This document shows, in pieces, positions 16,826 to 25,008 of a stretch of 55,757 nt of DNA. This DNA is from an uncultured Bacteroidales bacterium (lineage in GTDB: Bacteria > Bacteroidota > Bacteroidia > Bacteroidales > Paludibacteraceae): positions 1 to 55,757 of the forward strand of contig CAMJJT010000012.1 of the NCBI GenBank assembly GCA_946406195.1. The letters run 5' to 3'. Below the pieces are notes generated by a model. That model was given only the letters and a program-made list of their open reading frames with translations. It ran no database searches and was not told the DNA's origin. Position 1 is the stretch's first letter; every line of letters begins with the position of its first letter. A program made the translations under genes and the position numbers.

Positions 16826-16857
16826 TTTGCGTATATCAAAAAAAAGCAGTACCTTTG
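16826..16857 (+). promoter_or_regulatory. promoter of tRNA-Glu/rpsT
   Basis: TTTG (16826-16829), 20-nt spacer with an A-tract and GCAG, then TACCTTTG (16850-16857) and CACG. Confidence 0.85.
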
Positions 16858-16873
16858 CACGCTTTTTCGTTTA

Positions 16874-16932
16874 GAGGTATAGTGATGCCCCTTCCGGCGG
16901 AAGCCGGTTTCCCCGATTGACGGGGACACCTC
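16874..16932 (+). ncRNA. structured leader before tRNA-Glu
   Basis: Between promoter and tRNA, GAGGT (16874-16878) can pair with ACCTC (16928-16932), enclosing two hairpins: CCGGC-GGAA-GCCGG (16894-16907, GNRA loop) and CCCCG-ATTGA-CGGGG (16911-16925). It may be a tRNA-processing leader or an unrecognised small RNA. No known family assigned. Confidence 0.4.
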
Positions 16933-16934
16933 CG

Positions 16935-17006
16935 GGTGCCATCGTATAACGGTTAGTACTCAAGATTTTCATTCTTGCAATAGGGGTTCGATTCCCCTTG
17001 GCACTA
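16935..17006 (+). tRNA. tRNA-Glu (anticodon TTC)
   Basis: Acceptor arms GGTGCCA (16935-16941) and TGGCACT (16999-17005) pair. The anticodon stem CAAGA/TCTTG encloses TTTTCAT, giving anticodon TTC. The T arm is AGGGG-TTCGATT-CCCCT. CCA is not encoded. It lies 100 nt upstream of rpsT, probably on one transcript. Confidence 0.93.
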
Positions 17007-17106
17007 CAAGACCTTCCCTAAAGTCAACATTCCAACGCCAATCCTCTCAAGGCTTAGGAATATTAACAAAACAGTCCGCGAGTCGGACACAAAACAAACA
17101 ACAAAG

Positions 17107-17361
17107 ATGGCAAATCACAAAAGCTCTTTGAAGCGTATTCGCCAGACGGCAGCGCGCAAAGCACACAATCATTATTATGCAAAAACCGCACGTAATGCAG
17201 TGCGTGACTTGCGCAAGACTACTGACAAAGCAGCTGCAGCTGCAGCTCTGCCTAAGGTAAGTTCGATGCTTGACAAGCTGGCTAAGCGTCACATTATTCA
17301 TACCAACAAAGCTGCTAACCTCAAATCGAAGTTGGCGCGTATGATTAACAAACTCGCTTAA
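17107..17361 (+). CDS. rpsT: 30S ribosomal protein S20
   Basis: 84-aa basic helical protein with the family opening [21 protein letters not shown] and closing [16 protein letters not shown]. Normal length. It is followed by a strong terminator. Confidence 0.96.
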   Translation: MANHKSSLKRIRQTAARKAHNHYYAKTARNAVRDLRKTTDKAAAAAALPKVSSMLDKLAKRHIIHTNKAANLKSKLARMINKLA

Positions 17362-17396
17362 TACGCACGTTTAGGTCAAACGGAATAATCCGTGTT

Positions 17397-17430
17397 AAGA
17401 AGAACTACGAAAGTGGTTCTTCTTTTTTTA
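17397..17430 (+). terminator. intrinsic terminator of rpsT
   Basis: A 12-bp stem (AAGAAGAACTAC with GTGGTTCTTCTT, one G-T pair) capped by GAAA, then a T tract. Confidence 0.92.
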
Positions 17431-17454
17431 TTAGTTACTTTTTTGTACAAATAT

Positions 17455-17485
17455 TTTGATAATTCAAAAAAAAGTAGTACCTTTG
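17455..17485 (+). promoter_or_regulatory. promoter of the AraC-family gene
   Basis: TTTG (17455-17458) and TACCTTTG (17478-17485), 19-nt spacer with an A-tract. Confidence 0.8.
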
Positions 17486-17511
17486 CACCGAAAATCGATA
17501 CTTTTATTAAG

Positions 17512-18357
17512 ATGAAAGAGAATAATATCCCTGTTGTTGATTGCCCGTATGGCGATTACATGATCGGTGACGCGAGTGGAAAACTGATGAATGAGTATGG
17601 TCGTTTCCCTTGTAAAATCAAGTGTGGAGTGTACGCCTTATTAGTACGAGGTACAGCGCGTGCGACGATTAACGTAACTGAATATGAATTCAAGCAGAAT
17701 GATATTCTTCTGCTGGAACCGGGCAGTTTCTTCTTTATCCGGAATTGTTCCGAAGATGCGTTGGTTTATTGGATTGTTTTTGGAAGTAAGTTCCTTGAGA
17801 AATATACGGTCAACAATCGAATGTCGCTCTCTTCGCTTCAACTTCATTCGCCTAAGATCTGTGTCAGTGATAACCATGCTCAGGTGCTTTGCTCAATGTA
17901 TGACACGATAGTGGCAGCACTCAATGCTGAGCCGACGATGTTGGATAGCGAGAAGATGGTGCATATCTTCAACCTCCTTCGTACGGCATATGCGAAGTAT
18001 GCCCACGAGCAGGATGAGTATCTGATCAAACCGCTGGATCGAAAGACGGAGATCTATCAGGATTACTGCCAGTTGGTGCTCAAGCACTATCATGAATGGC
18101 ATCATGTGAGTCAGTATGCTGAAGCAATGCGTCTGACCTTGCCGCACTTATGCTCGACGATCAAAGCGGTAGGCGAGCGTACTGCCGGCGACATCATCAT
18201 CGAAGCCATCATCACCGACGCCAAGTCGCAACTCAAGATCACCAACCTGCAGATAAAGGAGATCGCTCTAAACCTCGGTTTTGACAATGTAGCATTCTTC
18301 AATCGCTTCTTCAAATCCCATGTGGGTCTCACGCCCAAGGCCTACCGGAACGCGTAA
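17512..18357 (+). CDS. AraC-family transcriptional regulator
   Basis: ATG 17512 lies just after the promoter; the frame is open upstream only through the rpsT terminator. The N-terminal half looks like a cupin sensor (ALLVRGTARATINVTEYEFKQND, LLLEPGSFFFI). The C-terminal 100 residues hold the two AraC helix-turn-helices, the second seen as IKEIALNLGFDN and FFNRFFKSHVGLTPKAYR. Effector unknown. The TPR/TM regulator gene starts right after the stop. 281 aa. Confidence 0.92.
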   Translation: MKENNIPVVDCPYGDYMIGDASGKLMNEYGRFPCKIKCGVYALLVRGTARATINVTEYEFKQNDILLLEPGSFFFIRNCSEDALVYWIVFGSKFLEKYTVNNRMSLSSLQLHSPKICVSDNHAQVLCSMYDTIVAALNAEPTMLDSEKMVHIFNLLRTAYAKYAHEQDEYLIKPLDRKTEIYQDYCQLVLKHYHEWHHVSQYAEAMRLTLPHLCSTIKAVGERTAGDIIIEAIITDAKSQLKITNLQIKEIALNLGFDNVAFFNRFFKSHVGLTPKAYRNA

Positions 18358-18358
18358 A

Positions 18359-19765
18359 GTGAAAAATGGAAAGGAAAACATATGCTGGATAGGAATACTG
18401 CTATTGGCATTCCTATCTTCATGTTCACCGCAGGAGTTGCATGAAGCGAGAGATGTTGTTACGCAGGCAGACAGTTTACGGGCGGAAGGGAAGATGTATG
18501 GTGCGGATATAGGAGATAGTGCGTCACTGGCTCAAGCATATGAGACGCTGCGATCTTGGCGAGTTTGCTATCCTACGGACTTCGTGTATGCGTGCTACCA
18601 TTATGGTCGTCTGCTGCGCGAGAAAGAAAATCCTGTAGAAGCGATGCAGGTTTTTATTGATGCCACACACTCATATACACATGACTACCATATTCTCGGT
18701 CGCGTGTATAGCAATATGGGAGATATCTGTCATTTAGCCAATGAATTTGATCTTTCTTACGACATGTTTAATCGTTCAGCCGATTGTTTTTTGCGAGAAA
18801 GTGATACGGTTACATATAATTATGCTGTTTACAGAATGGCCTTTAGTAAGGCAGAAATAGCTGATTCAATAAACTGTTTGTCTCTGTTACACAAAATCGA
18901 AAGCATACCAGAGTTAAAAGAACTAATATTAATGACCAAGGCGGAGTTATATAAAAAATGTAACCAATATGACTCTGCCATTTATTATGTTAATCAATCA
19001 AAATGTAATGGAATTCATTCTTCAACATGCGCTTTAGTTAAAGCATATGCATTTTTACACATTGGGATAAATGACTCTGCGCTATTATATGCTAATATAG
19101 TGTTGTCCGACACATTGACTTCATACCAGAATAAATTTAATGCTATGTATGTAGTATCTCATTTGGATTCAACTTTATGTTCTGATGAGGTTCGTGCGTT
19201 GGATTCACAGCGGGAAGATATACGTTATTATGAATATGAACCGGAAAAAGAGAAATTATCTCAAGCCATACAACTATTGAAGCAAAACTTAAACCATAGG
19301 CATGATTGGCGTGGATATGTGGTAATATCAGTACTATTAATAAGTATTATAGTCTCCATTGCTTTGAGTATAGTATTGAAACACCGTAAGAATCAGATGC
19401 ATGAACAGGTCGTATCGTTAGCAAATCAACAAGCAACTAATATGCTAAAATCCATTAAACAGCATATATTATCAGCGGATATATATAGTACGCTTCATTG
19501 GAAAGATTATGTATCGATGAAGACCAACGTTGATTTATATATGGGAAGTATTGTTACTAAATTAGAGACGTATCATCTGAATGAGGTTGAAATACGTTTC
19601 TGTGTGTTGACATTATTGGATTATCGTTTACGAGTTATATCCAAAATCCTAAATTATAGTTATCCTTCTGCTATAAAAACATTGAAGAAACGCATTTCTA
19701 ATAAACTAGGGACTACACCTCCAGATTTGAAAGATTTTCTTCTTCATATATTACCCCAAACGTAG
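18359..19765 (+). CDS. lipoprotein-anchored TPR / transmembrane regulator (second copy of architecture)
   Basis: GTG 18359, one base after the AraC stop, gives a lipoprotein signal with lipobox LSSC; an ATG at 18320 inside the araC gene is the alternative. TPR-like helices (about 30-300), a transmembrane segment (VVISVLLISIIVSIALSIVL) and a C-terminal HTH-like region (LNEVEIRFCVLTLLD; IKTLKKRISNKLG) follow, as in the gene at 5135. Base composition turns clearly AT-rich from about 18780. Position behind an AraC gene suggests a linked control pair; target unknown. 468 aa. Confidence 0.7.
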   Translation: MKNGKENICWIGILLLAFLSSCSPQELHEARDVVTQADSLRAEGKMYGADIGDSASLAQAYETLRSWRVCYPTDFVYACYHYGRLLREKENPVEAMQVFIDATHSYTHDYHILGRVYSNMGDICHLANEFDLSYDMFNRSADCFLRESDTVTYNYAVYRMAFSKAEIADSINCLSLLHKIESIPELKELILMTKAELYKKCNQYDSAIYYVNQSKCNGIHSSTCALVKAYAFLHIGINDSALLYANIVLSDTLTSYQNKFNAMYVVSHLDSTLCSDEVRALDSQREDIRYYEYEPEKEKLSQAIQLLKQNLNHRHDWRGYVVISVLLISIIVSIALSIVLKHRKNQMHEQVVSLANQQATNMLKSIKQHILSADIYSTLHWKDYVSMKTNVDLYMGSIVTKLETYHLNEVEIRFCVLTLLDYRLRVISKILNYSYPSAIKTLKKRISNKLGTTPPDLKDFLLHILPQT

Positions 19766-19801
19766 AATAGTCGGCTTTAAGTACTTCTTGTAGACCTAAA
19801 A

Positions 19802-19830
19802 AATCTTCTATTGCTGATTATCAGAAGATT
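19802..19830 (+). terminator. possible terminator hairpin
   Basis: AATCTTCT (19802-19809) pairs with AGAAGATT (19823-19830) around a 13-nt loop. There is no long T tract. Confidence 0.45.
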
Positions 19831-19857
19831 ATAACTATCAAATGTAGACCATTATTT

Positions 19858-19889
19858 CTTGGTCATTCCGATAAAAAGCAGTAATTTTG
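19858..19889 (+). promoter_or_regulatory. promoter of the 81-aa secreted protein gene
   Basis: CTTG (19858-19861), 20-nt spacer ending AAAAAGCAG, TAATTTTG (19882-19889). Confidence 0.7.
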
Positions 19890-19958
19890 CACCGTCAAAC
19901 CAAATTGGATTGGCGGCGCTTTTTAGTGTCTAAAGTTTTAATTTTAAATTCAACATTT

Positions 19959-20204
19959 ATGAAACACAAATTTTTAGTTTTAGCATTAGGCATACTTCTA
20001 GCAATGCCATGCGTGCTTCGAGCAGAAGAAGTAGAAATCTTGTTAATTGATGGTTCGCAATATGTGAATCAGATTGGGAACGATTTTTCTATATGTATAC
20101 CTTCGAATTTGACTCTCTACATGGGAAGTACAGAAATGATACTTCCAGAAGGCACATATCCTTTTCTGCAGATAGAAGATGGGTATGTTGTTGATATTAA
20201 TTAA
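19959..20204 (+). CDS. small secreted hypothetical protein, 81 aa
   Basis: Signal peptide (MKHKFLVLALGILLAMPCVLRA) followed by about 58 residues with no recognised domain (VEILLIDGSQYV; YPFLQIEDGYVVDIN). AT-rich. It has its own promoter and is followed by a strong hairpin, so it is probably a separate transcript. Function unknown. Confidence 0.6.
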   Translation: MKHKFLVLALGILLAMPCVLRAEEVEILLIDGSQYVNQIGNDFSICIPSNLTLYMGSTEMILPEGTYPFLQIEDGYVVDIN

Positions 20205-20212
20205 AGCGTGTA

Positions 20213-20252
20213 ATCATGCCTCGGACTATTTTCATATAGTTTGGGGCATGAT
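20213..20252 (+). terminator. hairpin after the 81-aa gene
   Basis: ATCATGCC (20213-20220) pairs perfectly with GGCATGAT (20245-20252); inner bases can pair further (ACTAT with ATAGT). No T run follows, so termination is only likely. Confidence 0.55.
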
Positions 20253-20275
20253 AGATAAAAATATATAGAGATTTA

Positions 20276-20307
20276 TTTGCATATATCAAAATATTATTGT
20301 AATTTTG
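20276..20307 (+). promoter_or_regulatory. promoter of the 152-aa membrane protein gene
   Basis: TTTG (20276-20279) CATATATC... 20-nt spacer, TAATTTTG (20300-20307), CAGCC. Confidence 0.8.
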
Positions 20308-20346
20308 CAGCCGAAATATCAATGTAAAACCAAATATTCAACGATT

Positions 20347-20805
20347 ATGGAAAAAATAAATAAAAAGGAGGAATCTTTATTTCTGATTCTGCTGGCGGAA
20401 ATAGCATTAGCGGGAATATATATCAGACTGTTTTCAAATACGGAGTACCCGTTACTGGTTTTTATTCCCCTTCTTGTAGCTGCCGCCGTTTATACTCCAA
20501 TATATATTCTGCGGACAAGAAACAGAGCGAAAGGAGCCCGTCTCATTCATTATACGATTATCCTTTCTGCCTTTATTGCGGCATGTGGAGGAGTAGCCGT
20601 TCTTGCCAACTATAACGAAGCCGGAATAATGATGATTATCGCCAGCGGCATCATCAATGCAATAGTATCATGCTGGATTTTGGTCTATTTGTACACACAA
20701 AAAAAGGAATTGACACAAAAACAGGAGCAAATAGATAGTTTTAAATCATTCCTGTATGCCATACCAATGTGGAATTTCCCATTCCTCGTCAATAGTATTT
20801 TTTAA
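20347..20805 (+). CDS. hypothetical membrane protein, 152 aa
   Basis: Four hydrophobic segments are visible (near residues 10-30, 34-54, 67-90 and 95-117), then a short charged tail. No family recognised. ATG 20347 follows the promoter; the frame is open upstream only through the leader. It lies in an AT-rich islet of unknown genes. Confidence 0.6.
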   Translation: MEKINKKEESLFLILLAEIALAGIYIRLFSNTEYPLLVFIPLLVAAAVYTPIYILRTRNRAKGARLIHYTIILSAFIAACGGVAVLANYNEAGIMMIIASGIINAIVSCWILVYLYTQKKELTQKQEQIDSFKSFLYAIPMWNFPFLVNSIF

Positions 20806-20856
20806 TTATACATTGCTTCGCTCTCTCATAGTCACCGTAGGTGAGCTTAAGGTCTT

Positions 20857-21606
20857 TTGGAACGAAAAGGGATATTCCCATTCCAACTTACTTGGCCGGC
20901 CGGTAGAAATTATGATGCATGGCTTTCGAAGAATTATTCATTATCGAATATTGTTTGTAATTTACAAAGTATTGATTCCATATATCTTATTGCAACAGGT
21001 AATATGAATAATGATATTTCTTTCAATTCTATTCCTCAAAATATTCAATGGAAACGTAATCAGATAACAAAAAATATAATAGGTCAAATTAAAGCAAAAG
21101 CTGGCATGTTAAGCGGGGGAGAATATGTAGAAGTGGAGAAGATTTGTGACATAGAGCTTCCCTATAAACCTAATAAGCCCATTATTCAAAAATCAGAAGA
21201 AACAACAAATGGAGTCATTAGTCTACATCTAAATGCATTTGCAAATGGTAGCAATACTTACACTGTTTCATATACGGGAACGAAATATGCAGACACCCGC
21301 ACGTTTATTGTTACTGAAGATGCATTAGATACTATTTTAACAAATATATCTGGAAATCAACTATACAACTTATCAATCTATGGAACCAACAGTATAGGGA
21401 ATAGTGACACATGTCATCTCACTTTTGGTTTTTCTGCAAATCCAGTATTAAACATGACTATTTCTGTTTGGGGACCAACAATTAAGTATGACTTATCAAA
21501 TAATGGTACCATTACTCCTCCACATGCGGATAGTGTATGGGTAACTACGGAGGATAGAACGAACGTCGTATTAACAAGTAACGCGCAAGGATTGGTGGTA
21601 AAATAA
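20857..21606 (+). pseudogene. probable gene fragment with a fibronectin-III-like region
   Basis: The frame is open from about 20848, but there is no good start: TTG 20857 or ATG 21004 are the first options. The middle (TYTVSYTGTKYADTRTFIV, then LYNLSIYGTNSIGNSD) looks like one fibronectin III or similar beta-sandwich. No signal peptide is seen, which is odd for such a domain. I read it as the 3' remnant of an exported protein gene whose 5' part is lost. No promoter box is seen. It could be a real gene starting at 21004. Confidence 0.5.
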
Positions 21607-21612
21607 GGAAAT

Positions 21613-21633
21613 AGCCCAATTGTTGGCTTTTTT
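21613..21633 (+). terminator. terminator after the fragment
   Basis: AGCCCAA and TTGGCT form a short stem (one bulged C) followed by six T. Confidence 0.6.
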
Positions 21634-21640
21634 AATAAAC

Positions 21641-21766
21641 GAGAGTGTGTCAAAATATTGGCGCACTCTCATTCTTATCCATAAATGTTGGTCTATATAA
21701 TTAATTTGGGGTCAATTTTTGGTCGTTTAGGACTAATAAAATAATCAAAATCTTTAACACACTCCC
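21641..21766. mobile_element. possible MITE-like remnant with terminal inverted repeats
   Basis: The left end GAGAGTGTGTCAAA (21641-21654) and the reverse complement of the right end (21753-21766, GGGAGTGTGTTAAA) match at 12 of 14 positions. The GAGTGTGTCAAA form resembles insertion-sequence ends. The left end also forms a hairpin with CGCACTCTC (21662-21670), which may act as terminator for either strand. No transposase lies inside. Confidence 0.4.
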
Positions 21767-21775
21767 ATTTTGTTC

Positions 21776-22912
21776 TTATCGTCCTTTATACATTTCTTCG
21801 TAATATTTCTCGTAATCGCCGGAGGTGATGTTATCCAGCCATTCTTGGTTATCGAGGTACCACTGAACGGTTTTCTCGATACCTTCCTCGAACTGCAGGG
21901 AAGGTTCCCAGCCGAGTTCGCGTTGCAGTTTGGTGGAGTCGATGGCATATCGCATATCGTGTCCGGCGCGGTCGGTGACATAGGTGATGAGGTCGAGGTC
22001 AGCGCCTTCGGGACGACCGAGGAGCCGATCGACAGTCTTGATGATGGTCTTGATGATGTCGATATTTTTCCACTCGTTGAAACCGCCAATGTTATAGGTC
22101 TCGGCGATCTTACCATTATGGAAGATCAGGTCAATCGCACGGGCATGATCGACCACGTAGAGCCAATCGCGCACGTTCTCACCCTTACCATAAACCGGCA
22201 GCGGTTTGCGATGACGGATATTATTGATAAAGAGCGGAATCAGTTTCTCGGGGAACTGGTAAGGACCGTAGTTGTTCGAGCAGTTCGTCACGATGGTTGG
22301 CATGCCGTAGGTATCATGGAAAGCCCTCACGAAATGGTCCGAAGACGCTTTCGAAGCTGAATAGGGAGAGTGCGGGTTGTACTTCGTCGTCTCGTAGAAG
22401 AAATCCTCCCCGTACGCCAAGTGGTGCTCACCGGACGATGCTTTGGTGGTGAAGGGCGGTTTGATTCCTTCGGGATGGGTCAACTGCAAGGCACCATAGA
22501 CTTCATCGGTGGAGATATGGTAGAAACGCTTTCCTTCAAATTTCTCCGGAAGAGACTCCCAATACAATTTGGCTGCCTGCAGCATAGAAAGCGTACCCAT
22601 AACGTTGGTGCGGGCAAAAGTAAAAGGATCCTTGATGGAACGGTCCACATGGCTCTCAGCCGCTAAATGGATGACGCCGGTGACATGCTCCTCCTGCATG
22701 AGGGCATAGATCGTGTCGAAATCGCATATGTCTGCTTTCACAAACCGATAGTTGGGTTTATCCTCAATGTCCTTGAGGTTCGCTAAGTTACCGGCATAAG
22801 TTAGTTTGTCCACATTGATGATGCGGTAGTCCGGGTACTTATTCACGAAGAGCCGAACTACATGGCTTCCGATAAATCCGGCTCCGCCGGTGATGATAAT
22901 AGATTTTTTCAT
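21776..22912 (-). CDS. rfbB: dTDP-glucose 4,6-dehydratase
   Basis: Second step of dTDP-rhamnose synthesis. NAD site TGGAGFIGSHVV at the N-terminus, then HLAAESHVDRSI, STDEVYG and a YSASKASSDH catalytic Tyr-Lys. ATG 22912 (MKKSIIITGG) is preferred over 22930, six codons upstream. 378 aa, normal. It is the last gene of the minus directon; other rhamnose genes are absent here. Confidence 0.95.
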   Translation of the reverse strand: MKKSIIITGGAGFIGSHVVRLFVNKYPDYRIINVDKLTYAGNLANLKDIEDKPNYRFVKADICDFDTIYALMQEEHVTGVIHLAAESHVDRSIKDPFTFARTNVMGTLSMLQAAKLYWESLPEKFEGKRFYHISTDEVYGALQLTHPEGIKPPFTTKASSGEHHLAYGEDFFYETTKYNPHSPYSASKASSDHFVRAFHDTYGMPTIVTNCSNNYGPYQFPEKLIPLFINNIRHRKPLPVYGKGENVRDWLYVVDHARAIDLIFHNGKIAETYNIGGFNEWKNIDIIKTIIKTVDRLLGRPEGADLDLITYVTDRAGHDMRYAIDSTKLQRELGWEPSLQFEEGIEKTVQWYLDNQEWLDNITSGDYEKYYEEMYKGR

Positions 22913-22935
22913 ATTTTCACATTTACTCATTTTTT

Positions 22936-22964
22936 CGTAATGACGTAATTACGTTATTACGTTA
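22936..22964. repeat. ACGTAAT/ACGTTAT word repeat between birA and rfbB
   Basis: CGTAATGACGTAATTACGTTATTACG contains GTAATTAC and is largely self-complementary; it fills most of the 49-nt gap. Confidence 0.75.
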
Positions 22965-23651
22965 TATTATGTATTTCACTTGTTTGAAGTGGTATATGCG
23001 TTCTTTGCCTTCTTGGTCTTGCAGGACGATCTCGCCGGTCGGGAGGACATCAGCGATGCGTGCCTCAAACGGGCCGTTTTTATCTTCGAACGGCCAGAAA
23101 CCTTCCCTTCGATAGAGATGCGCCTTATAGTAAGACCAGACCTCCTGTTCCGATTCGTTGAGTACGCTTTGTACTGTTTCGAATAAATGGCTCATCAAAC
23201 GTTCGATATCAAATTCTTGCCCGCGAATCTGTTTGAGTGATACGGGATTCGGTGCATCTGAAACGAAAGTCGTCTGATTTACGTTCAATCCGATGCCTGC
23301 TATCGAATACTTGATCTCATTTCCTATAATGGCATTTTCTATCAATATCCCTGCTATTTTCTTGTCCCGGTAATAAATGTCATTAGGCCATTTGATTGTA
23401 AAATCTTCCCCTATTACCCGCACTAATGCCACGCCAACCGCTATATTGAGGAAATAGAGGTTCTTGTTGGGGGGCAGCAAGATGGAACAGAGCAGGTTCT
23501 TTCCCTCTTCGCTCTCCCATCGGTTGCCTGTCTGTCCGCGGCCTGCGGTCTGGAAGGAGGTGTATAAACACCGCTCTTTTTCCGGCCATTCGCCTCTTGC
23601 CAACAACTCCTTCATCAGGGTGTTGGTACTATTGGTACTGTTTATATACAT
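22962..23651 (-). CDS. birA: biotin-protein ligase BirA (no HTH domain)
   Basis: Attaches biotin to carboxylase carrier proteins. The biotin/ATP-binding part is seen as GRGQTGNRW, KWPNDIYY and KKIAGILIEN, with GIGLNVNQ behind. There is no N-terminal DNA-binding domain, so it is an enzyme only (class I). It overlaps dacB by 23 nt. 229 aa. Confidence 0.93.
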   Translation of the reverse strand: MYINSTNSTNTLMKELLARGEWPEKERCLYTSFQTAGRGQTGNRWESEEGKNLLCSILLPPNKNLYFLNIAVGVALVRVIGEDFTIKWPNDIYYRDKKIAGILIENAIIGNEIKYSIAGIGLNVNQTTFVSDAPNPVSLKQIRGQEFDIERLMSHLFETVQSVLNESEQEVWSYYKAHLYRREGFWPFEDKNGPFEARIADVLPTGEIVLQDQEGKERIYHFKQVKYII

Positions 23652-25008
23652 CGAGCAGGTATTGTTGAATCACATGTTGCACGTTCTTTGCCTTACCGGG
23701 TGCGGAGTTGATGAGGATGGCGAAGACCCACGTGTCTCCGTTAGGGGTATCGATGTATCCGGCGAAATTCTTCGTGCCGGCGATAGTGCCGCTCTTGGCG
23801 TGAATACGTCCCTCTAAGACGGTCTTGGGGCACAGACTCTTGAGTGTTCCGCTCTGTCCGCTGATCGGCAGCGAAGCCATCCATGCCTCTTTGTTCGGAC
23901 TGTTGTACATCACGGTCAACAATTGTACCAGCGCTTTGGCACTCACGGCATCTTGCGGTGCCAGACCACAACCATCCTTGATAATCGCGTTTTGTACGGC
24001 TACACTTCTGCGGCGCCAGTAATCACGCAGCAGGTCCTGACTGTTATGAATCGTGCCGGGCAGGGTATAACGTGTGCCGAGATACCGAAAAAGAGACTCC
24101 GCATAGAGGTTATTGGAGTTGATATTCGTCTCCTTGATAATCTCCGAGAGGGGCTCCGAATAATGGATATACAGCTCATGTCTTGGTGGGGTCAATGGGT
24201 TATAATCGGGTTCGTACGTCGCGTCCCGATAGACGATGACCCCCGACTCGCGTAACCGTGACGTCAGATGACGCGCTAAGAGCAAACCCGGGTTCGGCAA
24301 ATCGCCTTTGACGCCAAACGTACCGAGATTAGAGGGCACAGCACCGGTTAAGTACCGCTCGCGGCTGTACGGCAGTCCGCTCACGAAAGCACCGTCATAC
24401 TGGATGCGGTCACAGCGAACACGGTTGATAAACACAATGTCTTCTACCTTCGGTTCAGTACCCACCACAACGGCTACACTACCGGGTTCTCCGCTCTTGA
24501 GCACGATATTCATCGTGTTACCATAATAATTGAGGGCGAAGATACCCGGGGCATAGTAGTTTCCCGCGTCCTCGCAGAGCCAATTAGGGTTCTGAGCCTC
24601 GCCGTCCAGCATCGTCATGTCCGCAATAACCGCCCCGTGAATACGGGTGATACCGGCTGCTTTGATGGCTTTGACCCATTGGTTGAGGAAAGCGGTTTTT
24701 CCTTTCCAACCCAACGATGGGTCGCACCCTCCGCGGATGTAGAGGTTGCCGTGCAGCACCCCATCGTCGATCGTACCGGTGTACTCGAGGACGGTCGGAA
24801 ACCGGAACCCGGGACCGAGGATCTCCAGACACGCAGCAGTGGTCAGCAGTTTCATCACACTTGCCGGTGGTACCACTTTGTCGGAGCGGTGCTCATCGAT
24901 GATCTCACCTGTGTTGAGGTTCTGGACCAATACGGACATATTCGCCTGCCCCGTTAACGGATTGGTTAACAGGATGTTTATCGATAATATGAGCGAAAGG
25001 ATACTCAC
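23629..25008 (-). CDS. dacB: D-alanyl-D-alanine carboxypeptidase/endopeptidase (PBP4, DacB)
   Basis: Periplasmic peptidoglycan hydrolase. Serine motifs are S50-V-M-K53, a later SNN and KSGT near residue 405. GTG at 25008 overlaps the upstream TGA (GTGA), and a hydrophobic N-terminus (MSILSLILSINILL) acts as signal peptide. 459 aa. Confidence 0.93.
   Translation of the reverse strand: MSILSLILSINILLTNPLTGQANMSVLVQNLNTGEIIDEHRSDKVVPPASVMKLLTTAACLEILGPGFRFPTVLEYTGTIDDGVLHGNLYIRGGCDPSLGWKGKTAFLNQWVKAIKAAGITRIHGAVIADMTMLDGEAQNPNWLCEDAGNYYAPGIFALNYYGNTMNIVLKSGEPGSVAVVVGTEPKVEDIVFINRVRCDRIQYDGAFVSGLPYSRERYLTGAVPSNLGTFGVKGDLPNPGLLLARHLTSRLRESGVIVYRDATYEPDYNPLTPPRHELYIHYSEPLSEIIKETNINSNNLYAESLFRYLGTRYTLPGTIHNSQDLLRDYWRRRSVAVQNAIIKDGCGLAPQDAVSAKALVQLLTVMYNSPNKEAWMASLPISGQSGTLKSLCPKTVLEGRIHAKSGTIAGTKNFAGYIDTPNGDTWVFAILINSAPGKAKNVQHVIQQYLLDVYKQYQ

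Noticed and set aside
16874..16932. Leader considered as a second tRNA
   Set aside because: No acceptor, D and T arms in the right order; only two hairpins and a closing stem.
17392..17511. N-terminal extension of the AraC gene
   Set aside because: It would start inside the rpsT terminator and cover the araC promoter.
20756..21007. Overlapping 83-aa frame after the membrane protein gene
   Set aside because: It overlaps the membrane protein gene and the fragment in another frame and has no recognisable features.
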